A program made the translations under genes and the position numbers. Of a stretch of DNA of 54,651 bases, positions 24,963 through 32,948 are shown one piece after another. How positions within the stretch are numbered: position 1 is the first letter of the stretch; each line of letters begins with the position of its first letter. The DNA comes from an uncultured Lachnospiraceae bacterium. Its GTDB lineage: Bacteria; Bacillota; Clostridia; Lachnospirales; Lachnospiraceae. The stretch is taken from NCBI GenBank assembly GCA_910586315.1, contig CAJUIP010000024.1, positions 1-54,651 of the forward strand, written 5' to 3'. The notes beneath the pieces were generated by a model. It ran no database searches. It saw only the letters and a program-made list of their open reading frames with translations, and was not told where the DNA came from.

Positions 24963-26426
24963 TTACCTACCTGACGCAGTATACAGCGCATCACAGAACG
25001 ACGTATACCAGTTCTCAAAAGCCGCTTCGGTCACATAGGGGGCGGAGGCTTCTTCCAGACTCATTCCCTGTGCCAGGGACGCGGCCACTGCCGCCCGGTC
25101 CTTCTCGGCCAGATCCGTCAGATTGTACTCCAGCACTTTTCGCGCCGCCGAGCCGTTTTGGAAACTTTTATTGGTATAGAGAGTCATATTTTCCATTTCC
25201 TCAATGACAGTGGTCAGACAATCATAGGTCTTGGGGGCCACCGACAGGCCCTGTTCCGCAATAACCTGCTCCAGTTTTTCAACGTTCGCAGCATTTTTTT
25301 GTACCGGCAGATAGCCGGATACACAGCCAAAACGAAGGTTATTTTCCGGCTGAGTAAACCATTTTAAAAATTCCACGGCGGCGTACTCATGCTGCATGTC
25401 TGACTTGCTGACTACCATGCCGGCGCCCTGCTGCACAGAGTAACGTTTCCCTCCCTCGAACACGGGAGCGGGCAGCACGGCGTAATCGATAGCGTGGGTT
25501 CCTCCGTCAAGCTCCACCTGATCGGGAAAGTACATGGCAGAGGTTGTGGAGCCCGTATAGGCAAGGATATCCCCAGTTTTTACATCATCTGAACGGAAGG
25601 AGCCGTAAGCCCCAAAGTATCCCCTGACCATAGGGACATAATAGTTTTCCCACAGGCGGTGCAGCTCCTCTTTGGGCACGTTTAAGGTTATCTCTCCGTT
25701 TTCCACCTGAAAGATCTCCACACCCAGCTGCTGCATTCCGATAACAAAGTAGTTGGCCATGGCATCCCGGCCATAGAACGCCTTACCGTCCTCCAAAACA
25801 TCGGGAGTGAGGCTGTCTGTCCACTCATAATACGCCTTCGCGGTGGCGGCAACACCCTCCATGGTTGCCAGGCTTTCCAGAGAAGCGCCTGTGGCCGCTG
25901 CAAAGGGTTCCCAGTCCGTCAGGTTCACCATCATGATCTCTGTGGACTTTGCTGTGGGAAAAATCCGCAGCGATCCATCGGCGGCAATGCAGCCTTCCTC
26001 AATGTAAGAGTCCACATATATGTCCAGCTCTTCCTGGCTTAAGTAGTCAGACAGATTGGCCAGAGCGCCTGCCTGTTCCACCTCATAGGCGGTATCCGCA
26101 TAGGAAGAAAATATGTCCGGCATCGTGTCTGCGCCCACCTTGCCGCCGATGGAGTCCCGCACCGCCGATTCCAGATCGGAAACGGAGCCCTGGGAATAGC
26201 TTTGTATGTAAATGCCCTCTTCCCGGCCCACCGTATCATTAAATTCCTCCACCAGCGCGTCAAATGCCGCCTGCTGGGAACCGTTATAGTAGTGCCACAC
26301 CGTCAGAGACACCGGGTTTTTGGGGTCCAGCGGACTTTTGCTGCCGCACCCTGTCAAGGTAAATATGAACATCGCTGACAGGCACGCCGCACAAACTCTT
26401 CTTCCTTTGATTCCTGTCATCCCCAT
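24963..26426 (-). CDS. Extracellular solute-binding lipoprotein (family 1)
   Basis: A 487-residue ABC-type sugar-binding protein. The start at 26426 is preferred because AAGGAG lies about 10 bases before it; it yields a lipoprotein signal with lipobox LTGC near residue 27. The mature part begins with the typical SLTVWHYYNGSQQAAFDALVEEF and later has MPDIFSSYADTAYEVEQAGAL and AAVEFLKWFTQPENN, as in family 1 binding proteins. No permease or ATPase genes are present nearby. The gene ends 7 bases before the hybrid sensor kinase, suggesting that the protein presents its ligand to the kinase rather than, or as well as, to a transporter. Confidence 0.9.
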   Translation of the reverse strand: MGMTGIKGRRVCAACLSAMFIFTLTGCGSKSPLDPKNPVSLTVWHYYNGSQQAAFDALVEEFNDTVGREEGIYIQSYSQGSVSDLESAVRDSIGGKVGADTMPDIFSSYADTAYEVEQAGALANLSDYLSQEELDIYVDSYIEEGCIAADGSLRIFPTAKSTEIMMVNLTDWEPFAAATGASLESLATMEGVAATAKAYYEWTDSLTPDVLEDGKAFYGRDAMANYFVIGMQQLGVEIFQVENGEITLNVPKEELHRLWENYYVPMVRGYFGAYGSFRSDDVKTGDILAYTGSTTSAMYFPDQVELDGGTHAIDYAVLPAPVFEGGKRYSVQQGAGMVVSKSDMQHEYAAVEFLKWFTQPENNLRFGCVSGYLPVQKNAANVEKLEQVIAEQGLSVAPKTYDCLTTVIEEMENMTLYTNKSFQNGSAARKVLEYNLTDLAEKDRAAVAASLAQGMSLEEASAPYVTEAAFENWYTSFCDALYTASGR

Positions 26427-26764
26427 AGGCTTTCTGCTCCTTTCTTTGCCAGAAATACAAGTAAACATTTCGTTAATGATACCATATATTTTCCATGTTT
26501 TCAAGCCGCCTGGTATAACGTTTGTCACGGCAACACCTGCCTGTTACTCTTCACACTCCAGTTAATCACTCCGCTGATTGACCGGATATGCTGTTACGTT
26601 AAGCTGTACGACAGTTGTTTTAAAATTAACAAAAATTAAAGAAAATTGAGAAAATACAGAAAAGTGCTTGCTTTTATTAAAAAGAGCATGATAGAATCTT
26701 AATAATAAGGAAGTAAAAGAGTGTGCATTCATGCAATAAACTATGAAAGATGAGGAGAAAATGG
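26427..26764 (+). promoter_or_regulatory. Divergent intergenic region with hydrogenase promoter
   Basis: No supported gene lies here. TTGCTT (26668-26673) and TAGAAT (26692-26697), 18 bases apart, are a plausible promoter for the rightward hydrogenase operon. The segment near 26563 (AATCACTCCGCTG) repeats 13 bases of the noncoding region upstream of recA (9540). The promoter of the leftward sensor operon could not be pinned down. Confidence 0.45.
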
Positions 26765-28597
26765 ATGAGTAGATTGAAAATAGCTTCCCCCACGAGGGCG
26801 GATATTGTCATGGAGGGGCTTTACAAGGATCTGGAGCGAAGAATTGAATCCAGCCAGCCGGGCCTCTGTCCTGTGGATATGGCGCGGGCATTTCTGGAGC
26901 TGTGTTACGCGCAGACCTGCGGAAAGTGCGTGCCCTGCCGCATTGGCCTGAGGCAGTTAGAATATCTGATTCAGGATGTGCTGGACGGGAAGGCCACAAT
27001 GGAAACGCTGAAGTTAATGGAGGAAACGGCTCTTTCCATCATGGATTCCGCGGACTGTGCCATTGGCTACGAGGCTGCCAACATGGTTTATAAGGGACTC
27101 ATCGGCTACCGGGACGATTATGTGGAACACATTAAGAACGGCCGCTGCACCTGCACGACCCAGCAGCCGGTTCCCTGCGTGTCGTTCTGCCCCGCCCATG
27201 TGGATATTCCCGGATACATAGCCCTTGTGAGAGAGGGAAGATATGCGGATGCCATACGCTTAATCCGCAAGGACAATCCGTTCCCGACAACCTGTGGTTT
27301 CATTTGTGATCATCCCTGCGAGGCCAGATGCCGCAGAGACATGGTGGATGACGCCGTAAATATACGCGGCTTAAAGAGAATGGCGGCTGATTTTGCCGGA
27401 GAAGTGGACCCGCCGGAGTGCGCGCCCTCTACAGGGAAACGGGTTGCCATTGTAGGCGGAGGCCCGGGCGGCTTAAGCGCGGCCTATTATCTGCAGCTCA
27501 TGGGGCATCAGGTGACCGTATACGAAATGCTGCCTGAGCTTGGCGGCATGCTGCGGTATGGGATTCCCAATTATCGGCTTCCCAAAAACCGTCTGGAAGA
27601 CGATATTAACGCAATCTTAAAGACGGGAGTCCAGGTGAAGCACGGCTTAAAAATCGGCCCCGATATTACGATTCACGAGCTGCGGGAACAGTACGATGCG
27701 GTGTTGATTTCCATAGGAGCCAGCGCGGATAAGAAGCTGGGCCTGGAAAATGAGGACGCGGAAGGCGTTTTGTCGGCAGTCGAGTTTTTAAGGGGCGTGG
27801 GAAAAGGAGAAATCCTTGATCTGACAGGGAAAGAAGTGGTCGTAGTCGGAGGCGGAAACGTGTCCATGGACGCAGTCCGCACGGCAAAGCGGATGGGGGC
27901 CAAAAAAGTCAGCATCCTTTACCGCCGGAGAAGATACGATATGACAGCGCTTCCGGCGGAAGTTGAGGGAGCCATTGCCGAGGGAATTGAGCTTCAGACT
28001 TTAAAGGCACCGGCGTCCATTGATGTGGGAGAAAATCATCAGATTAAAGGCATCTATGCCACTCCGCAGATGATCAGTCTCATAAAGAATGGCAGAGCCA
28101 GTGTAAAGCCGACCGGAGAGCCGGATGTTTATATTCCGTGTGATATTTTAATCAGAGCCATTGGCCAGGATATTGAAACGAGCCATTTTGAAGAAGCCGG
28201 AATCCCTGTGGCACATGGAAAAATCCTCACGCAGAATACGGGGGACTTTGAAAATATGCCCGGCGTGTTTGCCGGAGGAGACTGCGCCAGCGGTCCTGCT
28301 TCCGCTATAAGCGCCATTGCAGCGGCGAAAGTGGTAGCGGCTAATATTGACGAGTATCTGGGTTATCATCATGTGATTTCCTGCGACGTGGAAATTCCGG
28401 AGGCAAATCTGGAAGACAGAACGCCCTGCGGCCGTGTGAACATGACGGAGCGCGAGGCCTGTGAGAGAATCTGCGATTTTGAAGGCGTCGAAAACTGCAT
28501 GACAGAAAATGAGGCCAAGCAGGAGGCATCGAGATGTCTGCGCTGTGATCACTTCGGATATGGAATCTTTAAGGGAGGCAGGAACAAAATATGGTAA
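26765..28597 (+). CDS. FAD/NAD(P)-binding Fe-S oxidoreductase, hydrogenase partner
   Basis: A 610-residue fusion. Residues about 20-115 resemble the C-terminal Fe-S domain of NuoF/HydB (TCGKCVPCRIG and DCAIG). Residues about 120-200 resemble the GltD-type 4Fe-4S region (CVSFCPAHVDIPGYI, CGFICDHPCEARCRR), followed by FAD binding (VAIVGGGPGGLSAAYYLQ) and NAD(P) binding (VVVVGGGNVSMDAVRTAKRMG). The flavin NADH site of NuoF is absent. It overlaps hydA by 7 bases, so I infer that it passes electrons between NAD(P)H or another donor and the hydrogenase. ATG 26765 is chosen for GAGGAG 7 bases upstream. Confidence 0.85.
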   Translation: MSRLKIASPTRADIVMEGLYKDLERRIESSQPGLCPVDMARAFLELCYAQTCGKCVPCRIGLRQLEYLIQDVLDGKATMETLKLMEETALSIMDSADCAIGYEAANMVYKGLIGYRDDYVEHIKNGRCTCTTQQPVPCVSFCPAHVDIPGYIALVREGRYADAIRLIRKDNPFPTTCGFICDHPCEARCRRDMVDDAVNIRGLKRMAADFAGEVDPPECAPSTGKRVAIVGGGPGGLSAAYYLQLMGHQVTVYEMLPELGGMLRYGIPNYRLPKNRLEDDINAILKTGVQVKHGLKIGPDITIHELREQYDAVLISIGASADKKLGLENEDAEGVLSAVEFLRGVGKGEILDLTGKEVVVVGGGNVSMDAVRTAKRMGAKKVSILYRRRRYDMTALPAEVEGAIAEGIELQTLKAPASIDVGENHQIKGIYATPQMISLIKNGRASVKPTGEPDVYIPCDILIRAIGQDIETSHFEEAGIPVAHGKILTQNTGDFENMPGVFAGGDCASGPASAISAIAAAKVVAANIDEYLGYHHVISCDVEIPEANLEDRTPCGRVNMTEREACERICDFEGVENCMTENEAKQEASRCLRCDHFGYGIFKGGRNKIW

Positions 28598-30330
28598 ATA
28601 TTACAATAGATGGAAAAAAGGTTCAGGTAAGGGCAGACATGACAATTATGGAGGCTGCCGCCCAGTGTGGGATTCCTATTCCGAAATTATGTTATCTTAA
28701 GGGAATCAACGAAATTGCGGCCTGCCGTGTCTGTGTGGTGGAGCTGGAAGGGAAGGAAAAGTTAATTACCTCCTGTAACAATGTGGTGCAGGAAGGGATG
28801 GTGTTGTATACCAACAGCCCCAAAGTGCGCCGCCACAGAAAGAAAACCGTTGAGCTGATTTTATCTCAGCATGACTGCCTGTGCGCCACATGCCCGAGAA
28901 GCGGAAACTGCAGTCTCCAGAAGATTGCCAATGATCTGAATATTCTGGAGGTGCCGTTTAAACAGACGCTGGAGCACCAGGCATGGAATAAAAATTTTCC
29001 TTTCATCAAGCGGTCGGAAAAATGTATTAAATGTATGCGCTGCGTTCAGATCTGCGAGAAAGTCCAGGGCCTTGGCATCTGGGATGTGGAGGGCACCGGT
29101 TCCAGAACCACAGTCAATGTGGCGGGACATAAGACCATTGAAGAAGCGGACTGCTCTCTCTGCGGCCAGTGCATTACCCACTGTCCGGTAGGGGCTCTCA
29201 CAGAACGGGATGATACGGAAAAAGTATGGGATGCCATCGAGGATAACGAGAAAATTGTGGTGGCCCAGGTAGCTCCGGCAGTTCGAACCGCATGGGGGGA
29301 GGAACTGGGACTTCCTCCGGGACAGGCTACGATTGGACGTATTCTCGATGCGTTAAAGCGTATGGGAGTGGACTATGTGTTCGACACGGTGTTCTCGGCG
29401 GATCTGACGATTATGGAAGAGGCCAATGAATTTGTGGAGCGGTTCACGAAAGGCGAGTTTAAGGACAGACCCATGTTCACTTCCTGTTGTCCGGGGTGGA
29501 TTCGATTTATTAAGAGCCAATATCCGCATCTGGTCCGTTATCTGTCCACCGCAAAATCTCCGCAGCAGATGTTCGGTGCGGTTATGAAGACATACTACGC
29601 GGAAAAGCTCGGGGTGTCTCCGGATAAAATATTTACGGTGTCTGTGATGCCTTGTGTGGCGAAAAAAGGCGAGAGCGAGATGGAGCTTTACTATGAGGAG
29701 TACGCCGGGCATGATGTGGATGCGGTGATTACAACCAGGGAGCTTGTAAAAATGATTCGCTCTGCCCACATAAAGCCGGAGGGATTAAGGGATATTGAGA
29801 GCGACAGACCCATGCAGGATGGAACCGGAGCCGGAGTGATTTTCGGTGCTACCGGAGGAGTGATGGAGGCCGCCCTCCGCACGGCTTATTACGTGATTAA
29901 GGGCAAGAATGCGCCTGCCGATGCGTTCCGCGCTGTCCGCAGCCTGGGCTTCAATGCCAATGACGGCGTACAGGAGGCAGAGTTTAAGATTGATGATATT
30001 ATGGTGAGAACGGCGGCTGTCAGCGGACTGGGAAATACCAGAAAACTTCTGGACAAAATAGAACGGGGAGAGGTTCAGTATGATTTTGTGGAGGTAATGG
30101 CGTGTCCCGGAGGATGTGTCGGAGGAGGCGGCCAGCCGATTCATGACGGCGAGGAAAGGGCCTTTGACAGAGGAAGGCAGCTTTACTATCTGGACGTCAA
30201 CACGAACCTGCGCTATTCTCATGAAAACAGGGACGTGCTTGCCATGTATGAGACATACTTTGAAAAGCCAAATTCTCATAAGGCCCACATGCTGCTACAT
30301 ACGGAGCACGAGAAGAAGAAAATGAAGTAA
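28591..30330 (+). CDS. hydA: [FeFe] hydrogenase catalytic subunit
   Basis: Catalyses reversible proton reduction to H2. The 579-residue protein has an N-terminal [2Fe-2S] domain (1-78), a His-Cys3 cluster motif (HDCLCATCPRSGNC, about 92-108), two [4Fe-4S] motifs (KCIKCMRCVQICEK and DCSLCGQCITHCP) and the H-cluster signatures TSCCPGW (Cys299, Cys300), MPCVAKK (Cys355) and MACPGGCVGGGGQP (Cys505, Cys509). All cluster ligands are present, so it should be active. Its numbering closely follows the clostridial CpI enzyme. Maturases hydE, hydF and hydG are not in this window. Confidence 0.96.
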   Translation: MVNITIDGKKVQVRADMTIMEAAAQCGIPIPKLCYLKGINEIAACRVCVVELEGKEKLITSCNNVVQEGMVLYTNSPKVRRHRKKTVELILSQHDCLCATCPRSGNCSLQKIANDLNILEVPFKQTLEHQAWNKNFPFIKRSEKCIKCMRCVQICEKVQGLGIWDVEGTGSRTTVNVAGHKTIEEADCSLCGQCITHCPVGALTERDDTEKVWDAIEDNEKIVVAQVAPAVRTAWGEELGLPPGQATIGRILDALKRMGVDYVFDTVFSADLTIMEEANEFVERFTKGEFKDRPMFTSCCPGWIRFIKSQYPHLVRYLSTAKSPQQMFGAVMKTYYAEKLGVSPDKIFTVSVMPCVAKKGESEMELYYEEYAGHDVDAVITTRELVKMIRSAHIKPEGLRDIESDRPMQDGTGAGVIFGATGGVMEAALRTAYYVIKGKNAPADAFRAVRSLGFNANDGVQEAEFKIDDIMVRTAAVSGLGNTRKLLDKIERGEVQYDFVEVMACPGGCVGGGGQPIHDGEERAFDRGRQLYYLDVNTNLRYSHENRDVLAMYETYFEKPNSHKAHMLLHTEHEKKKMK

Positions 30331-30367
30331 TGTTTGCCGATGTCAGGGAAACAGGAATGTAAAAAAT

Positions 30368-30407
30368 CGCTGCCGGGCAGGAAGAACCTGTCAGGCAGCG
30401 GTTTTTT
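30368..30407 (+). terminator. hydA terminator
   Basis: CGCTGCC and GGCAGCG arms with an inner GGCAGG/CCTG pair are followed by GTTTTTT. Confidence 0.9.
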
Positions 30408-30414
30408 GTATTTA

Positions 30415-30500
30415 CGCGATCAACGAGCCAAAGTCCGTGCTTGCACGAGACCTTGGCGACTGCCGCGATAACTTGAGAAACTCGCAAAGCGTGTTTCTCA
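30415..30500. repeat. Pair of strong hairpins between hydA and the MATE gene
   Basis: GCCAAAGTC..GTGC pairs with GCAC..GACCTTGGC (about 30432-30462), and GAGAAAC pairs with GTTTCTC (30476-30500). Neither has a T run, so they look like repeat-type palindromes rather than terminators. Confidence 0.5.
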
Positions 30501-30504
30501 TAGT

Positions 30505-31905
30505 TCATGATAAAGCCGGGGCGGAGAGCCAGCGGCCGCGCAGCAGCCGGATGAGGAAAACAATTCCCCGGAAAACCAGTTCGCAGGTCATGGAGACCCA
30601 GACACCGATGACTCCATAAGAGTGGGTAAAAAGGACCACGCTGAGCACCCGGATCCCCCACATGCTGCAAAGGTTGATGATAAAAGGTCCCCTGCTGTCC
30701 CCGGCTCCCCGAAGGGCTCCGATGGCCACAATACTGACGGCAAAAAGCGGCTCGGAAAAGGCCACGATTCTGAGAACGCGGGCGCTCATGGCGGCCACCT
30801 GAGGATCCGCAGTTAAAAGTCCGGTTAAAGACGGAGCTGAAAGGAACATGACGATTCCCATACCTGTAACCAGAAGGAAGCCCAGTGCGGTGGTTCCATA
30901 GGCAAAGCGCTTGGCCATGTCCGGGCGCCCGGCGCCGATGCTCTGCCCCACAAGAGCGGTGGCTGCGGCGGCAATGCCGTATGCGGGAAGATAGCAGATG
31001 CTTTCTGTCTGGACTGCCACATAGTTGGAAGCCACAGCCAGAGTGCCCATGCCGGCAATGATGGCGGTCATGACGATCTGGGCAAAGCAGAGGGTCATGC
31101 GCTCCAGGGCAGTGGGAGTGGCCAGGTGAAGGGTATTACGCATACAGGTTCCTGTAAAGCGCCAGCGCTCCCCGCCGCGAAGTCCCATGGGCCCCTTGCT
31201 TTTTAAGAGCGCGAAGGCCAGAGAAAGCCCGATACAGGCCTGGGAAAGTCCGGTGCCCAGGGCGGCTCCCGTGACGCCAAGGCCGGCGCCCCAGAGGGTG
31301 ATGCCGCCAATTTGCCTTGAAGGATAAATAAGAAAGAAATTAAACAGAACATCTAACAGGCACATGCCGATATTCATAAGGCTTGGGAGCGTTACGTTTC
31401 CGCTGCAGCGGAGAATGCTGGAATACATGGCACAGGCCATATTAAAAGGAAAGAAGGCTCCCACGACGCAAAAATATGCTCCCGCATAAGGCCGGATATC
31501 CGGGTCTGCGCCCAAAAAAGCTGGGAGAAAACGGCCCAGAGAAACAATAATAAGCGCAAGGCTGATTCCAAACAGAAGATTAAACAGGATAGCCTGGCAA
31601 AGGACGTTCCGGCTGTCTTTTTCCCGCCCGGCCCCCAGATATTGGGCTACCTGGACGGAAAAGCCCACGGCGACAGCGCTCACAATACCGTTTAAGAGCC
31701 ATATGGAGCTGGACACGACGCCGATGGAAGCTGTGGCCCGGGAACCCAGGCTTCCCACCATGGCTGTATCAATATAACTCATTAAGGTCATTACTAACTG
31801 TTCGAGGATTGCGGGAATGGACAGCGAAACAATCAGCTGCACTTGTTTTTTTAAGGATATGGACTGCCCGCTTCTCATATCCTCACTCATCTGTAGCATA
31901 TTCAT
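30505..31905 (-). CDS. MATE-family efflux transporter
   Basis: The 466-residue membrane protein has about twelve hydrophobic segments in two homologous halves and MATE-like phrases near the N-terminus (LSIPAILEQLVMTLMSYIDTAMVGSLG, spread over residues 29-55) and in the middle (YGIAAAATALVGQSIGAG). It is expected to export cationic drugs or metabolites using a Na+ or H+ gradient; the substrate is unknown. GGAGGA lies 9 bases before the ATG. It stands alone, divergent from pth and convergent with hydA. Confidence 0.93.
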   Translation of the reverse strand: MNMLQMSEDMRSGQSISLKKQVQLIVSLSIPAILEQLVMTLMSYIDTAMVGSLGSRATASIGVVSSSIWLLNGIVSAVAVGFSVQVAQYLGAGREKDSRNVLCQAILFNLLFGISLALIIVSLGRFLPAFLGADPDIRPYAGAYFCVVGAFFPFNMACAMYSSILRCSGNVTLPSLMNIGMCLLDVLFNFFLIYPSRQIGGITLWGAGLGVTGAALGTGLSQACIGLSLAFALLKSKGPMGLRGGERWRFTGTCMRNTLHLATPTALERMTLCFAQIVMTAIIAGMGTLAVASNYVAVQTESICYLPAYGIAAAATALVGQSIGAGRPDMAKRFAYGTTALGFLLVTGMGIVMFLSAPSLTGLLTADPQVAAMSARVLRIVAFSEPLFAVSIVAIGALRGAGDSRGPFIINLCSMWGIRVLSVVLFTHSYGVIGVWVSMTCELVFRGIVFLIRLLRGRWLSAPALS

Positions 31906-32050
31906 ATGAAAAATTCCTCCTGGCTTTGATTATACATGATTTTTTCGCGAAAGGAAAGATGTCCCCTCGCGTGAATAGTAACGAATTATTGCCAGGAAAG
32001 CTCAGAGAAAGGATTTTTTACTTGTAAGAAAACCATAAAGCTGATAAAAT

Positions 32051-32201
32051 GTAACAGTTCAGCCCTGCATTTTCTTGTCCGCAGTACGCGGGCAAGAAGC
32101 ATGCGGCGTCTGCCTTATAAAGATTCTGAGTAAAAAACATGTATGAAAACAAGCTTTCAACACGTTTTTTACTCGGAATCTTCGCAAGGCTGAACGGTTA
32201 C
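32051..32201. repeat. Palindromic GTTCAGCC repeat, copy B
   Basis: Ends GTAACAGTTCAGCC (32051) and GGCTGAACGGTTAC (to 32201) match in 13 of 14 positions when inverted. Inside are two further stems: TTCTTGTCCGC/GCGGGCAAGAA and a 20-base pair beginning AGATTCTGAG and ending CTCGGAATCT around 32120-32180. It is the longest copy in the window. The remaining gap DNA to pth (32202-32282) has an AGGGG/CCCCT hairpin and no gene. Confidence 0.7.
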
Positions 32202-32282
32202 GATAGAATAAAAACCCCAGGGGACTTGAAAAAGGCCCCTAAAAGGCGTGTAATTTTCAGAATGAAGGAGAAAATTTTAAAT

Positions 32283-32855
32283 ATGTTTATAATAGCAGGT
32301 CTCGGAAATCCGGGAAAGGAATATGAAAATACAAGACACAATGCAGGCTTTATGGTTTTGGATGCCCTGGCTGATAAGCTGGGGGCTGATATTTCTGAAA
32401 AAAAGCATAAGGCCCTTTGCGGCCGGGCTGTGATTGGGGGGCAGAAGGTGATCCTTTTAAAGCCTCAGACGTTCATGAATTCCAGCGGGGAAAGTATCCG
32501 GGCTGCTGCTGATTATTATAAGGTGGAGCCGGAGGATATTCTGGTGGTATATGACGATATCCATCTGGCGCCGGGACAGCTCAGGATCCGGGCCAAGGGA
32601 AGCGCCGGAGGCCACAATGGCATGAAAAGCATTATCGCCCATCTGGGAACACAGGAATTTCCCAGGGTCCGTGTGGGAGTGGGGGAAAAACCGCCAAGAA
32701 TGGACCTGGTAGATTATGTGCTGGGGCATTTTTCCCAGAGCGAGAAAAAAATCATGGAGGATGCAGCGAAGGAAGCGGCGGATGCGGTGGCGGAAGCTGT
32801 CACAGAGGGCATCGAGCATGCCATGAATGATCATAACAGAAAAAGGGAGGACTAA
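32283..32855 (+). CDS. pth: Peptidyl-tRNA hydrolase
   Basis: Releases tRNA from stalled peptidyl-tRNA. The 190-residue length fits the bacterial Pth family. The N-terminal IAGLGNPGKEYENTRHNAGF contains the conserved Asn and the catalytic His, and KPQTFMNSSGES, VYDDIHLAPGQLRIR and GSAGGHNGMKSI follow. ATG 32283 is chosen because the family begins directly before the I-GLGNPG motif; AAGGAG lies 12 bases upstream, a longish spacing. An upstream in-frame extension runs through repeat DNA and is not credible. It is followed by mfd, as in Bacillus. Confidence 0.96.
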   Translation: MFIIAGLGNPGKEYENTRHNAGFMVLDALADKLGADISEKKHKALCGRAVIGGQKVILLKPQTFMNSSGESIRAAADYYKVEPEDILVVYDDIHLAPGQLRIRAKGSAGGHNGMKSIIAHLGTQEFPRVRVGVGEKPPRMDLVDYVLGHFSQSEKKIMEDAAKEAADAVAEAVTEGIEHAMNDHNRKRED

Positions 32856-32948
32856 TGTGCTGTCTGCATGATATTCAGACATTAGTACTGCCTTGCGGAA
32901 ATAACAGGGCATGAAGTACCTGATATAAAAAAGCAGGAGAAGGGAAGT

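Noticed and set aside
30415..30500. MATE gene terminator
   Set aside because: The hairpins are stable but no T run follows on the minus strand.
32139..32282. N-terminal extension of pth
   Set aside because: It translates palindromic repeat DNA, lacks a ribosome binding site, and the Pth family begins at the ATG 32283 motif.
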